Position numbers and translations under genes: made by a program
Part shown: positions 16,540 through 26,877 of the stretch, one piece after another
Layout: each line of letters starts with the position of its first letter
How positions within the stretch are numbered: the stretch's first letter is position 1
Notes under the pieces: generated by a model
The model's input: the letters and a program-made list of their open reading frames with translations, nothing else
Database searches by the model: none
Told to the model about the DNA's origin: nothing
NCBI GenBank assembly: GCA_016217545.1
Contig: JACRHT010000012.1
Coordinates: forward strand, 930,001-994,000
Origin: Opitutia bacterium
Lineage (GTDB): Bacteria > Verrucomicrobiota > Verrucomicrobiia > Opitutales > Opitutaceae
Direction: 5' to 3'
Length of the DNA: 64,000 nt

Positions 16540-19200
16540 ATGCTGCTTCGCCGCCTGCTACCCCTCGCGCTCGCGTTGTTCGCCTCCGCTGCCCCGGCAC
16601 TGCGCGCCGGTGTGTCGCTCGACTACTACCTGCCCGCCGGCACGACCTACAACCCGAAGGTCCCGACGCCGGAGCAGTTCTTCGGCTTCCAAGTCGGCGA
16701 CTGGCACATTCGCAGCGAGCTCAACACCGCCTACCTCCGCGCCGTCGCCGCCGCCGCGCCCGACCGCGTGAAGTTCGAAATCATGGGCTACACTCACGAG
16801 CGCAAGCCGCTCGTGCTGCTCACGATCACCGCGCCGGACAACCACGCGAAGCTCGAGCAGATCCGCGCCGACCACCTGGCGTTGTTCGATCCGGCGAAAA
16901 GCGCCGCGCTCGACGTCGCGGCGATGCCCGTCGTGATCGACCTCGGCTACAGCGTCCACGGCAACGAGCCGAGCGGCGTGAACGCCATGCCGCTCGTCGT
17001 CTATTACCTCGCCGCCGCGCAGGACGCGAAGGTCGCGGAAATCCTCCGCCGCTCTGTCATCCTCGTCGAAGCCCAGCGCAACCCCGACGGCGGCGATCGC
17101 GCCGCGCAGTGGTTCAACCAGCACAAGTCGCTCAGCGCGCCCTCCGTCGACCCGCTCGATCGCGAGCACAACGAGGCGTGGCCGCGCGGCCGGTTCAACC
17201 ACTACTGGTTCGACCCGAATCGCGACTGGCTTCCGCTCGTGCACCCCGAGGCGCAGGCCCGCGCGGAGTTGTTCCACCGCTGGCGTCCGAACCTCCTCAC
17301 CGACCACCACGAAATGGGCACGAACGGCACGTTCTTCTTCCAGCCCGGCGTGCCAACGCGCAACAACCCCAGTTCGCCCGCCAAAGTCTTCGAGCTCACC
17401 GCCAAGGTCGCCGCGTTCCACGAGCGCGCGCTGAACGGCAAAGGCATCTTCTACTACAGCGAGCAGAGCTTCGACGATTTCTATCCGGGCAAAGGCTCCA
17501 CGTATCCGGACCTGCACGGCACGATCGGCATCCTCTTCGAACAGGCCAGCGCGCGCGGTCACGCGCAGGAGAGCGCCAACGGCGTGCTCACGTTCGCCTT
17601 CGCGATCCGCAACCACGTGCTCTCCTCGCTCAGTTCGGTCGATGCCTCCGTCGCGCTCCGCACCGAGTTGCTCGACCTGCAAAAGGACTTCCCGCGCGAA
17701 ACCGCCGACCTCGCCGCGAAGAGCAAGGTGAAGGCCTACGTCTTCGGCGACGACGGCGACCCCGCGCGCGCCTGGGCGTTCCTCTCTCTTCTCGCGAAAC
17801 ACCACATCGAAGTCCGCGCGCTCGGCGAGGACGTCACCGCGGACGGCCGCACCTACAAGGCCGGAGCGGCCTGGGTCGCGCTGACCAACCAAGCGCAATT
17901 CCGCCTGCTCACGGAGATGTTCGTGAAACGCACGACGTTCGAGGATTCGGTTTTCTACGACGTCTCCGCGTGGACGCTGCCGCTCGCGTTCAACCTGCCT
18001 TACGCCGAGCTCGAACGCGCCCCCGCCGCCGGCCAGCCGCTCGGCGCGCCGGAATTCCCCGCCGGCCAGCTCGTCGGCGGACACAGCGACTACGCCTACC
18101 TTTTCAACTGGAACGGCTACTTCGCCCCGCGCGCGCTGCAACGCCTCCACGCCGCCGGCGTCCTCGTGAAAGGTCTCACGTCGCCCATCGAGGCGCTCAC
18201 GGCCGATGGCGCACGCCACGCCTTCGGCTACGGCGCCGTGCTCGTGCCGGTCGGCCTGCAACCGGAGCGCGCCGCTGCGATTCGAGCCGTCGTCGACACG
18301 ATCGTGAAAGAGGACGCCGTCACCGTCTACGGTTGCGGCACGGGCCTCACCCCGAAGGGCGTGGATCTCGGCAGCGCTTCGTTCGCCGTGTTGCCCGCCC
18401 CGCGCGTGGCGCTCATCACCGGCGACGGCGTGGACCCGCACGACATCGGCGCGGCGTGGCACGTGCTCGATCAACGCGTCGGCCTCACACCCACGCTCCT
18501 CGACGTCGCGCAACTCGGCCGGGCCGATCTCGCGCGCTACACCACGATCATCTTCGCCGACGGGCGCTACGACGACAACGTGAACGACACGACCGTCGCC
18601 AATCTCAAGCGCTGGGTCCGCGACGGCGGCACGCTCGTGCTCATGGGCCGCGCCGCGCCCTGGGCCGCGAAAAAGGAACTCGCCACGCTCGAATTCGCTG
18701 GCCGCGGCTCGACGGAAACGGCGGCGACGAGCGGCGGTCGCACGCGCGCGAGCGCCGCGGCGGACGAGAGCGAGGGTGCCGGCAAGCGCTTCCCCTACGC
18801 CTCCGCCAGCGACCGCGAGGCGCAGCGCCTGATCGCCGGCGCCGTCGTGGCCGCATCCATCGACCCGACGCACCCACTCGGCTACGGTTTCAGCGACGAG
18901 CGCGTCTCGTTCTGCCGCAAGAACGGCATTTTCCTGAAGCACGCCAAGTCGCCCTACGAGACGCCCGCCGTCTACACCGCGAAGCCGCTTCAATCCGGCT
19001 TTGTCTCCGAGGCCAACCAGACCGCCCTCGCCAACACCGCCGCGATCGTCGCCTTGCCGGTGGGGCGCGGCGCCGTGGTGGCGATGCCCGACGACCCGAA
19101 CTTCCGCGGCTTCTGGTATGGCGGCAACCGCGTGTTCTTCAACGCGGTGTTCTACGGCAGCGTCATCCGCCCACCGAGCGGCGGCGACGGCGGCGATTGA
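16540..19200 (+). CDS. Secreted M14 zinc carboxypeptidase with C-terminal amidotransferase-like domain
   Basis: Exported peptidase of 886 residues. A signal peptide covers about 1-24. The M14 domain has zinc ligands H140 and E143 in VHGNEPSG, the third-ligand region TDHHEM near 255-258, FQPGVPTRN, and the catalytic glutamate in ILFEQASARG. After a middle region, residues 620-720 resemble a ThuA/glutamine-amidotransferase fold (VALITGDGVDPHDIGAAW, IIFADGRYD, GGTLVLMG), common at the end of long Bacteroidota and Verrucomicrobiota M14 proteins. I start at the ATG at 16540 because it gives the signal peptide directly. It is divergent from the cyclophilin gene. Likely role: periplasmic or extracellular peptide degradation. 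Confidence 0.87.
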   Translation: MLLRRLLPLALALFASAAPALRAGVSLDYYLPAGTTYNPKVPTPEQFFGFQVGDWHIRSELNTAYLRAVAAAAPDRVKFEIMGYTHERKPLVLLTITAPDNHAKLEQIRADHLALFDPAKSAALDVAAMPVVIDLGYSVHGNEPSGVNAMPLVVYYLAAAQDAKVAEILRRSVILVEAQRNPDGGDRAAQWFNQHKSLSAPSVDPLDREHNEAWPRGRFNHYWFDPNRDWLPLVHPEAQARAELFHRWRPNLLTDHHEMGTNGTFFFQPGVPTRNNPSSPAKVFELTAKVAAFHERALNGKGIFYYSEQSFDDFYPGKGSTYPDLHGTIGILFEQASARGHAQESANGVLTFAFAIRNHVLSSLSSVDASVALRTELLDLQKDFPRETADLAAKSKVKAYVFGDDGDPARAWAFLSLLAKHHIEVRALGEDVTADGRTYKAGAAWVALTNQAQFRLLTEMFVKRTTFEDSVFYDVSAWTLPLAFNLPYAELERAPAAGQPLGAPEFPAGQLVGGHSDYAYLFNWNGYFAPRALQRLHAAGVLVKGLTSPIEALTADGARHAFGYGAVLVPVGLQPERAAAIRAVVDTIVKEDAVTVYGCGTGLTPKGVDLGSASFAVLPAPRVALITGDGVDPHDIGAAWHVLDQRVGLTPTLLDVAQLGRADLARYTTIIFADGRYDDNVNDTTVANLKRWVRDGGTLVLMGRAAPWAAKKELATLEFAGRGSTETAATSGGRTRASAAADESEGAGKRFPYASASDREAQRLIAGAVVAASIDPTHPLGYGFSDERVSFCRKNGIFLKHAKSPYETPAVYTAKPLQSGFVSEANQTALANTAAIVALPVGRGAVVAMPDDPNFRGFWYGGNRVFFNAVFYGSVIRPPSGGDGGD

Positions 19201-19314
19201 GTCGCCGCTGCTAGTCCGATTTTTCCGGCGCGCGCTGGATGCGGCGTGTTGGGGGTTCGTGCTTGCTGCCCCCGTGGCGTCGCTTTGTCTAGGGCAACTC
19301 ACGGGCCAGGTTGA

Positions 19315-20025
19315 GTGACGAATCTCCGTATCTGCCTGCTCCATGTTGAAGACGACTACCTTTGGCAAACGACCATCGCTGCGGCGGTGGCCGGGATGTC
19401 TGACATCCGAAAATTCGAGACGGTAACCAGTGCCGCCGCCGCGCTCGACCGGGCGCCGGTGTTGCGGCCCGACGTGGTTGTCCTCGATGTCGTGTTGCCC
19501 GACGGCGACGGCTTGGCGGTGGCGCGGACGCTCGCGGCGCTGAAGACGCCGCCACGGATCGTGCTGCTCTCGGTCCGCCGGGACGACGTGGTGTTGCAGG
19601 CGGCGTGCAGCCCTCACATCGCGGCGTTGCTCTGGAAGACCGGCGACGTGCTGGACAAACTGCCCGAGGCGATCCGCACGGTCGCGGCGGGCGGCAAATA
19701 CCATCCGCCTGACGTGCGCGAGGCGTTGCGGAAATTCCGCGCGGACCCGCAGGCCTACTTCAAGATACTGTCCGACCGCGAACTCGAGCTGCTCCCGCGT
19801 TTCGGCGAGGGATTGTCGGATGAGGAGGTTGCGACGCTTTTCGGACTCAGCATCCACACCGTGAAGTCGCACCGGCAGAACATCCTCACTAAACTCGGCC
19901 TGCACAGCACGGCGCGGCTGATCCACTGGGCCATCATGCGCGGCTTCGTCCGCCCGCCGAGCGACGGCTGGGTCGTGCGGGAGGACGGCGAGCCGTTTGA
20001 GACCGGCCAATCAGGTCCCCCATGA
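19315..20025 (+). CDS. LuxR/NarL-type response regulator
   Basis: Regulator of 236 residues. The receiver (about 3-125) has D13/D14 and phospho-acceptor D58 in VLDVVLPDGDG, but the usual conserved lysine region is degenerate (LLWKTGD). The C-terminal helix-turn-helix is well kept: LSDRELELLPRFGEGLSDEEVATLFGLS then HTVKSHRQNILTKLGL. It starts at a GTG. No kinase gene adjoins it, so it is an orphan in this window. Its 3' side is followed by the longest gene-free stretch here. Confidence 0.86.
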   Translation: MTNLRICLLHVEDDYLWQTTIAAAVAGMSDIRKFETVTSAAAALDRAPVLRPDVVVLDVVLPDGDGLAVARTLAALKTPPRIVLLSVRRDDVVLQAACSPHIAALLWKTGDVLDKLPEAIRTVAAGGKYHPPDVREALRKFRADPQAYFKILSDRELELLPRFGEGLSDEEVATLFGLSIHTVKSHRQNILTKLGLHSTARLIHWAIMRGFVRPPSDGWVVREDGEPFETGQSGPP

Positions 20026-20550
20026 TTTTCGCTGCCGCCGAGGCGATCGCGACGATCGCTAAGGTGCACAAATACGACCGCTCCTCCGTCGAGGCGCACC
20101 TCCCTCCGTGCGGCAGCCCGCCGCGTTGCCTTAATTAATAGGTTCCTGAACGGAGCGCGCTCCCGCCCGATTGGCGCGGAATGGATGAACGGACGAATAT
20201 CGTGCGTGAGGTGCTCGCGGGTGTCATGGTGCGGTAGGGCTCTTTGAGCGAGGTGTGCTTATTTAAGGCCAAGTGGCTGGGGCGGCACTTGAGCACAGGG
20301 GCGGGCGCAGATTCGGCAGCGGAAGCTACGGAGGGTAATGCGGCCCCGTCACCGCGAATTGACACACATGCCGGCGGCGGGCGGCGCGGCGGGGCTTTTC
20401 GTTTCGCCTTAACACGTTGCACGCAACAGATGCGCAAACTTCGCCCATATGCGCGCAAGTTTGAACACAGTTGGGGGTTGAGCGGCCCGATACGTTGAGG
20501 TGAACTGTCAGCTCCACTCTTCCCTCATTTTCCTTTAACCACACCCACGC
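20026..20550. other. Gene-free stretch of 525 bases
   Basis: I find no convincing gene or RNA here. Short open frames lack family features and codon bias. Notable items are the AT-rich TTAATTAATAGG near 20132, a C/G-rich tract near 20375, and a possible weak hairpin formed by CAAACTT and AAGTTTG around 20430-20463 with CATATG in its loop. The last 90 bases, pyrimidine-rich, form the leader of the phosphofructokinase gene; no clear -35/-10 pair or ribosome site is visible. Confidence 0.5.
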
Positions 20551-21636
20551 ATGAAAGAACGCATTGGTATCGTCACTGGCGGCGGCGACTGCCCGGGATT
20601 GAACGCAGTCATCTACGCGGTCGTTAAGGCCGCGGACCGTCGCGGCTGGGAAACCCTCGGTATTTACGGCGGCTTCGACGGCCTTCTGTCGCCTGTCCAG
20701 GCCCGTCCGATGAACTACCAGGAGATGGACGGCCTGCTCTATCTCGGTGGCACCGTGCTCGGCACGTCCAACAAGGGTCGCTTCGTCGCCAAGGCCGGTC
20801 ACGGCGAAAAGCGCGAGATCGACCCCGCCGTCCTCGCCGAGGCGAAACGCAATTTCGACGCGCTCGGTCTGCGCGCACTCGTGGTCGTCGGCGGCGACGG
20901 CTCGCTCTCCATCGGCCTGCAATGCATGGGCGCCGGCATCCCGATCGTCGGTGTGCCGAAGACCATCGACAACGACATCGACGGCACGGCCGTGACCTTC
21001 GGCTTCGACACCGCGGTCTCGTTCGCGACCGACGCCATTGATCGCCTCCGCACACACGCCGAGAGCCATAAGCGCGTGATCGTCGTCGAGATGATGGGCC
21101 GTTACGCCGGCTGGATCGCGGCGCACGCCGGCATCGCCGGTGGCGCGAGCGTCGTGCTCATCCCCGAGATCGAATTCACCTACGAGAGCATCGTGCGCAA
21201 GATCGTGGAGCGCGAGGCCGAGGGCCGGCACTTCACCATGGTCGTCGTCGCCGAGGGCGCGCGCCAGAAGGGGGGCGACTTCACCACCCACGGCGGCCCC
21301 GAGGAAAAGAACCGCGAGGCTCGCCTGGGCGGCATCAGCGCCGTCGTGGCGGAGGAGATCGGTCGCCGCACCGGCAAGGAAGTGCGCAATTGCGTGCTCG
21401 GTCACTTGCAGCGCGGCGGCGTGCCGACGACGTTCGATCGCCTGCTCTGCACGCGCTTCGGTGCGAACGCCGTGCGCCTGATCGACGAGGGCTGCTACGG
21501 CCACATGGTCGCCTCGCGCCCGCCCGACATCGTGCCGATCCCGATCGCCGATGCTGTCGGCAAGCTGAAGACGGTCCCGACGGACGGAGATTTGATTCGC
21601 ACCGGCCGGGCACTCGGTATCTGTTGGGGCGACTAA
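20551..21636 (+). CDS. pfkA: 6-phosphofructokinase (ATP type predicted)
   Basis: Glycolytic enzyme of 361 residues, phosphorylating fructose 6-phosphate. The family signatures are clear: TGGGDCPGLNAVI at the N-terminus, GGDGSLSIG, PKTIDNDIDGT, and MGRYAGWIA. A glycine follows GGD, the ATP-type residue, where pyrophosphate-dependent enzymes carry Asp. The lysine in PKTIDND is shared by PPi-dependent and group III ATP enzymes. That combination points to an ATP-dependent group III enzyme, not the E. coli type, but use of PPi is not excluded. The late block GHLQRGGVPTTFDR is also present. It stands alone, with 165 bases before the next gene. Confidence 0.9.
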   Translation: MKERIGIVTGGGDCPGLNAVIYAVVKAADRRGWETLGIYGGFDGLLSPVQARPMNYQEMDGLLYLGGTVLGTSNKGRFVAKAGHGEKREIDPAVLAEAKRNFDALGLRALVVVGGDGSLSIGLQCMGAGIPIVGVPKTIDNDIDGTAVTFGFDTAVSFATDAIDRLRTHAESHKRVIVVEMMGRYAGWIAAHAGIAGGASVVLIPEIEFTYESIVRKIVEREAEGRHFTMVVVAEGARQKGGDFTTHGGPEEKNREARLGGISAVVAEEIGRRTGKEVRNCVLGHLQRGGVPTTFDRLLCTRFGANAVRLIDEGCYGHMVASRPPDIVPIPIADAVGKLKTVPTDGDLIRTGRALGICWGD

Positions 21637-21801
21637 GGCTGCTCGCGGCTGACGTCGAACCCCCGGTTTTCGACGAACACGGAAAATTCCACGACCAACA
21701 CGGGTGCTGCGGCGTCCAATCCCGTTGCCGTTGAGGCTGGGTTGAGTGCGTCTGCGCGCCCGGGGCTTGCGTCGGACGGACTGGCCCGGTTTACGACCGC
21801 G

Positions 21802-22914
21802 ATGTCCGAGCCCCGGCGGCACAACTGGCTTTTCATCTTCGGCGTCTGGACCGCCGTGGGCGTGCTGTTGTCGCTGCAGACCTACATCAGTCTGTCGCAG
21901 ATGCCGGACTCGCCCCGTGCGCACGTGGTGCTCTGGGTCGCGCAGATGTATCGCGCGTGGTTGTGGGCGCTGTTGACGCCGGCGGTATTTTTGCTCCGAC
22001 GCGAACTGGTGCGGCGGCATCCGAACCACGTCGTGCGCTTCGCGCTGCACATGCTCACGGCGCTCACGCTGCTCGCGTGGTGCAACATCGTGCGGCTGTG
22101 GGCGCTCAACATCACCTTCGGCTGGTGGCGGCTGGAGGATTACGGGATCGACGCGATCTGGAACATGCTCAGCGCGCGCTCGTTCATCGATTTCTACGTC
22201 TACTGGATCGTCGTCACCGCCGACTACATCCGCTACCTCGTCAATCACAAGGTCCAGACCGATCTGCGCGAGGAGCAGCTCCAGACGCAGCTCGTGCAGG
22301 CGGAGCTCGCGGCGCTCAAGCAACAGGTGCAGCCGCACTTTCTGTTTAATTCCCTCAACGCCATCTCGTCGCTCATGCGCGAGGGCGAGCGCGACAAGGC
22401 CGTGGAGGCCATCTCGCTGCTCTCGCAACTGCTCCGCCAGCTCATGGCCAACGGCGGCAAGCAGGAGATCGAACTGTGGCGCGAACTCGACTACGCCCAG
22501 TGCTACCTTTCGGTCGAGAAGGTGCGCTTCGAGGAGAAGCTCGTCACGAGTTTCGAGGCCGACGAGGAATGCCTCAACGCCCTCGTGCCCACGCTCATTC
22601 TCCAGCCGCTGGTCGAGAACGCAGTGAAACACGGCATCGCGCAGCGCCGCAACCCCGGCCGCGTGCGGGTGATCGCGCAACGCCTGGATGCGGGCCGGAT
22701 GCGCCTCGAGGTGTTCAACGATCCCGCCGAAGGCGGACGCAAAGCCGACGCGCGGGACAGCCACGGCATCGGCCTGCAGGCGACGCGCGCCCGTCTCGAG
22801 CGCGCCTTCGGCCCGACCCACAAGCTTACCTACGACCTCAGCAACCCCGCCGGCTGCGTGGTGACGATCGAACTGCCGTTCCGCACCGCCGGCGCCGCCA
22901 GCCAACTCAACTGA
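21802..22914 (+). CDS. LytS/YehU-type sensor histidine kinase
   Basis: Membrane kinase of 370 residues. Four hydrophobic segments fill the first 160 residues (around 10-32, 53-72, 83-105 and 135-155), with no recognisable ligand domain. A short coiled coil leads into the His_kinase motif ALKQQVQPHFLFNSLNAIS, whose histidine is the expected phosphorylation site. The ATPase has LILQPLVENAVKHGI and a GIGLQATRARL G-box. The ATG at 21802 gives a normal N-terminus; a GTG at 21742 would add 20 residues. The LytTR regulator begins two bases after its stop, so the pair is one operon. Confidence 0.9.
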   Translation: MSEPRRHNWLFIFGVWTAVGVLLSLQTYISLSQMPDSPRAHVVLWVAQMYRAWLWALLTPAVFLLRRELVRRHPNHVVRFALHMLTALTLLAWCNIVRLWALNITFGWWRLEDYGIDAIWNMLSARSFIDFYVYWIVVTADYIRYLVNHKVQTDLREEQLQTQLVQAELAALKQQVQPHFLFNSLNAISSLMREGERDKAVEAISLLSQLLRQLMANGGKQEIELWRELDYAQCYLSVEKVRFEEKLVTSFEADEECLNALVPTLILQPLVENAVKHGIAQRRNPGRVRVIAQRLDAGRMRLEVFNDPAEGGRKADARDSHGIGLQATRARLERAFGPTHKLTYDLSNPAGCVVTIELPFRTAGAASQLN

Positions 22915-22916
22915 CC

Positions 22917-23714
22917 ATGGAAAAGATCCGCGTCCTCATCGTCGATGACGAGCGCCCCGCCCGGCGAGCGCTGCGCACTTTGCTAGAGAACGAAACCGAC
23001 ATCGAAGTCGTCGGCGAAGCGACGGACGGAGAGGGTGGGCTCGAGATGATCCGCAAGCTGCGCCCGCAGCTCGTGTTCCTCGATATCCAGATGCCGCTCC
23101 TCACGGGCCTCGAATTGCTGCAAAAGCTGCCGGCCGGCGAGCGTCCCGAGATCATCTTCGTGACCGCCTACGACGAGTTCGCGCTGCGCGCCTTCGAACT
23201 GCAGGCCACGGATTATCTCGTGAAGCCCTACAGCGACGAACGGTTCCACGCTGCGCTCGATCGCGCCAAGCGCCGCATCCGCGCCGGATCGTTCGGCGCC
23301 ACCGAGCAGGCTTTGCGCGCGTTGCTGGAAAAACTCCAACCCACCCTCGCTCCCGGTGGCTCGGCCTCCGCGCCGGCGCCGGGCGTGGCGGACTTTTCGC
23401 GCCTCGTGGTGAAGGCGGACGGCCAGCTCCATTTCCTAAACCAACCTGACATCCGCTGGGTGGAAGGGCAGGGGGATTTCGTGAAGCTCCACCTCAAGGA
23501 ACGCGGCCTGATGGTGCGCATGACCCTCACGAAGATCGAGGAGATGCTCGATCCCGAGATTTTCGTCCGCATCCACAAGAGCACGATCGTGAACCTGAAT
23601 TACGTGCGCCGCGTCATGCCGATGCTCGCGCGCAGTCACGGAATGGAGCTCGACGACGGCACGGCGTTGCCAATCGGGCCGAGCTATCGCGGCGTGCTCG
23701 ATAGACTGAAGTGA
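22917..23714 (+). CDS. LytTR-family response regulator
   Basis: Regulator of 265 residues. The receiver domain (1-120) has D10/D11, phospho-acceptor D56 in FLDIQMP and lysine in YLVKPYSDERF. A flexible Ala/Pro-rich linker (about 135-160) joins the LytTR DNA-binding domain, seen as IRWVEGQGDFVKLHL, RMTLTKIEEML, FVRIHKSTIVNLNYV and the final GPSYRGVLDRLK. LytTR proteins typically bind paired direct repeats upstream of targets. It is translated together with the LytS-type kinase. The TonB-dependent receptor 224 bases downstream is a candidate target by position only. Confidence 0.91.
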   Translation: MEKIRVLIVDDERPARRALRTLLENETDIEVVGEATDGEGGLEMIRKLRPQLVFLDIQMPLLTGLELLQKLPAGERPEIIFVTAYDEFALRAFELQATDYLVKPYSDERFHAALDRAKRRIRAGSFGATEQALRALLEKLQPTLAPGGSASAPAPGVADFSRLVVKADGQLHFLNQPDIRWVEGQGDFVKLHLKERGLMVRMTLTKIEEMLDPEIFVRIHKSTIVNLNYVRRVMPMLARSHGMELDDGTALPIGPSYRGVLDRLK

Positions 23715-23938
23715 CTTTGTGCGGCGCTTTGTAGCGCATTCTCGCTGATTCCAGCGCGGGACTCCGACGTGCCGGTTTTGACGGTTGGCCGTGAGTCTGG
23801 CGCGGTTGACCTGTTTTTTTCCGTGTTCGTCGTAAGGCCGGCAGGCTGAGTCGACGGCGCGTTGTCCGCCGAAGGACAGGAGAGTGAGGTGTGCGTTGCC
23901 CTCGTGCGTTCCTGCGCAGCGGGCCACCAACCTAACAT

Positions 23939-26731
23939 ATGAACAAGAACAACTCGCATCCCTCGCGGATGGCGAGCGCCTCGGTTTTGAGCGCGCTCCT
24001 GGCCATCCTCTCCGCGACGCCTGGATTTGCCCAGACGAGCGACGCCAAGCCGGAAGAAACCGTCAAGCTGCAGCAGTTCGAAGTCACCGGTTCGCGCATT
24101 CGCCGCGTCGACGCCGAGACGCCCAGCCCCGTTGTCCGCATCACTCAAGAAAGCCTGCAGGCCACGGGCTTCTCGACGGTGGACGACGCGCTCCGCGCCA
24201 TGCCGTTCAACACCGGTCAATCCATCACCCCGATCAGTTCCAGCACCGGCTTTGCCTCCGGCACGTCCACGGTCAACCTCCGCGGCCTCGGCAACAACAA
24301 CACCCTCGTCCTCATCAACGGTCGCCGTGCGGCTCCGTCGGGCGCGGGCACGTTCAACGGCTTCCAGACCGTCGTCGACCTCCGCCAGATCCCGGCCGCC
24401 GCGGTCGAGAGCATCGAAATCGTCAAGGACGGCGCCTCCGCCATCTACGGTTCCGACGCGGTCGCCGGCGTGCTCAACATCAAGCTGAAGCAGGACTACA
24501 CGGGCGTCGGCACGGACCTGTCGATCGGCAACACCTTCGGCAACGACTCCCTCGAAACCTCCGCCTTCATCATCGCCGGCGCGCGCACGGGCAAGACCAG
24601 CCTCACCGCGATGGCCGACATCTATAAGCGCAACGCGATCGCGGACCGCGACTACTCGTGGTCCAACACCGCGGACCTCCGCGCCGACAAGAAGGGCACC
24701 GACCAGGTTGAAGTCAGCGATGAGGGCGCCGGCGGCACCATCCTCGGCACCGTCACCGGCGTCGACTGGCGCTCGTCCAGCACGTTCCCGGCCCGCTTCT
24801 TCATCCCCGGCACGAACACGATCCGCTCGTTCCTCAATCCGACGACCGATCCGCGCGTCGCTGACGCCGTCGCGACCAGCCGCGTGACCGGCGCCGGTCT
24901 CTACGACTTCCAGAAGGACACGCTCCTCTCGCCGGAAGAGAGCCGCTTCGGGTTCCAGATGTATATCAATCACGAATTCTCGGACACCATCCGTGGCTTC
25001 GCCGATCTGTTCTACCGCCGCATCACCGGCATCAACAACGCCGCCCCGTCGCCGTTCACCACGACCGACAAGGGCGCCGGCACCAACGGCCGCCTTCGCG
25101 TTTCCGCCGACAATCCCTACAACCCGTATGGCAACCGCTATTTCCCGGGCGCCGGTCAAACCATCGAGCTCAGCACCTACCGCCTCGTGAACGCCGGCCC
25201 TCGAGTCAGCGACACCACGTCGGATTACCCGCGCATGCTCGTCGGCCTCAAGGGTGACCTCCCGAACGACTGGGCTTGGCAGACCTCCGCCATGTATGCC
25301 CAGGGCAGCTTCTACAATTCCTCGCCCGGCACCGCGTTCGACAGCCGCGTCCAGGAAGCGCTCAATGGCGTCGTCATCAACGGCTCCTTGCTGTATGCCA
25401 ATCCGTTCGGCCCCGAAGACCCGCGCATCACGGACTACTACTCCGGCGCGAATCCGACCAAGACCACCTTCACGAGCAACATCTACGAACTGAGCGCCAA
25501 CGGCTTCCTCTTCGACCTGCCCGCGGGCAAGGTCGGCGTCGCCGCCGGCACCGAGTTCCGCAAGGAGAGCATCACCGATACCCGCACGCTCGAGAACGAG
25601 AACGGCAACGTCGTCGGCGGCTCCGAAGGCTTCGGCTACACCGGCAAGCGCAACGTCACGTCGGCCTACGCCGAGTTGAGCGTGCCGATCCTCGCCCGCA
25701 GCTCCGGCGTCGGCGCCCTCGAGGCCCAGCTCGCCGCCCGCTTCGAGGACTACTCCGACTTCGGCACCACCACCAAGCCGAAGATCGCCCTCGCTTACCG
25801 CCCGAACAAGTGGCTCCTCCTCCGCGGTTCCTACTCGGAGTCCTTCCGCGCGCCGGACCTGCAGTATCTCTACAGCGCTGGTTCCGTTAGCTTCACCTCC
25901 GGCGCCGTGTTCGACCCGCGCCGTCCGGATCAGCCCTCCGCCCAGATCAAGACGCTCGGCAAGGGCAACCCGGGCCTCCAGCCCGAGGAGACCAACACCT
26001 ACTCGATCTCCACGGTGATCGAAGTTCCCTCCGGCCTCCTCAAGGGCCTCGTGATGGAAGCCGGTTACTTCAAGTTCGACCAGCGCAACCTCATCACGCG
26101 CGACAGCGCCACGTTCACGCTTAACAACGAGCTCACGCTCCCCGCTGGCCGCGTCGTCCGCAAGCCGCTCACGCCCGCCGAAATCGCCCTCGGCTATCCC
26201 GTCGGCATCATCGATTACGTGAGCACCGACTGGTATAACTCCAGCAAGCAGGTCTACGAAGGCTACGACTTCGAGATCGGCTACCAGTGGAAGACCGCGC
26301 GCTGGGGCAACTTCCGCGCCCGCGCTGCCGCGACCTACGTCGCGAACTTCGAGCGCACGAACATCAACTCGCTCGGCACCGCCAGCGTCACCGACCTTGA
26401 CGGCACCGACGGTTCCGCTCTCTGGCGCGGCAACGTCACCCTGGCGTGGAACAAGGCCGATTGGGCCGCCTCCGTGTTCGTGAACTACCTCGGCGAGATG
26501 CCGACGAGCACGATCGTCACGAACTACCTCTCGCCGAAGCAGGACGCGCAGATCCTCGTCAACCCGCAGGTCAGCTACGCCGGCCTCTGGAAGACCCGGA
26601 TCACGGTCGGTGTCCGCAACGTGTTCGACTCCGAGCCGCCGCTCTATCTGCCCGCCAGCCAGGGCTACAACGCCGGCATCGCGATGATCGATCCGCGCTT
26701 CTGGTATGTTCGCATCTCCCGCGAATTCTAA
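23939..26731 (+). CDS. TonB-dependent outer-membrane receptor
   Basis: Outer-membrane active transporter of 930 residues. A signal peptide (about 11-32, ending GFAQ) is followed by [14 protein letters not shown], the N-terminal motif common in verrucomicrobial receptors and overlapping the TonB-box position. The plug domain shows [38 protein letters not shown] and [12 protein letters not shown]. The rest is the beta barrel, closing with [10 protein letters not shown] and the terminal phenylalanine typical of outer-membrane proteins. The absence of an N-terminal signalling domain argues against sigma/anti-sigma control. The ligand (siderophore, vitamin, or oligosaccharide) cannot be told. A strong terminator follows. 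Confidence 0.92.
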   Translation: MNKNNSHPSRMASASVLSALLAILSATPGFAQTSDAKPEETVKLQQFEVTGSRIRRVDAETPSPVVRITQESLQATGFSTVDDALRAMPFNTGQSITPISSSTGFASGTSTVNLRGLGNNNTLVLINGRRAAPSGAGTFNGFQTVVDLRQIPAAAVESIEIVKDGASAIYGSDAVAGVLNIKLKQDYTGVGTDLSIGNTFGNDSLETSAFIIAGARTGKTSLTAMADIYKRNAIADRDYSWSNTADLRADKKGTDQVEVSDEGAGGTILGTVTGVDWRSSSTFPARFFIPGTNTIRSFLNPTTDPRVADAVATSRVTGAGLYDFQKDTLLSPEESRFGFQMYINHEFSDTIRGFADLFYRRITGINNAAPSPFTTTDKGAGTNGRLRVSADNPYNPYGNRYFPGAGQTIELSTYRLVNAGPRVSDTTSDYPRMLVGLKGDLPNDWAWQTSAMYAQGSFYNSSPGTAFDSRVQEALNGVVINGSLLYANPFGPEDPRITDYYSGANPTKTTFTSNIYELSANGFLFDLPAGKVGVAAGTEFRKESITDTRTLENENGNVVGGSEGFGYTGKRNVTSAYAELSVPILARSSGVGALEAQLAARFEDYSDFGTTTKPKIALAYRPNKWLLLRGSYSESFRAPDLQYLYSAGSVSFTSGAVFDPRRPDQPSAQIKTLGKGNPGLQPEETNTYSISTVIEVPSGLLKGLVMEAGYFKFDQRNLITRDSATFTLNNELTLPAGRVVRKPLTPAEIALGYPVGIIDYVSTDWYNSSKQVYEGYDFEIGYQWKTARWGNFRARAAATYVANFERTNINSLGTASVTDLDGTDGSALWRGNVTLAWNKADWAASVFVNYLGEMPTSTIVTNYLSPKQDAQILVNPQVSYAGLWKTRITVGVRNVFDSEPPLYLPASQGYNAGIAMIDPRFWYVRISREF

Positions 26732-26766
26732 GCGCCGCTTTAGTTGTTAGTGTGTGTGTCTAAATC

Positions 26767-26797
26767 GAGCCGGGCCTCACCGCCCGGCTCTTTTTTT
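26767..26797 (+). terminator. Intrinsic terminator after the TonB-dependent receptor
   Basis: Perfect 9-base stem GAGCCGGGC / GCCCGGCTC with the loop CTCACC, followed by seven T residues. It lies 35 bases after the receptor stop codon. Confidence 0.92.
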
Positions 26798-26877
26798 GTC
26801 GTCGTTGGGACGCGGCCCCAAACCCGCGAAACTCCGCTCGACTCCATCGCCGCGGCTCCAATGCTGCGCCCGCTCCC

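Noticed and set aside
16558-20010. A very long open frame on the minus strand opposite the M14 peptidase and LuxR genes
   Set aside because: It is Arg/Glu/Ala-rich, carries no domain and mirrors genes with clear families on the plus strand. Antisense frames stay open by chance in GC-rich DNA.
20244-20498. Small open frame of 84 codons in the gene-free stretch
   Set aside because: No ribosome site, no family resemblance and mixed codon use. I leave the region as non-coding.
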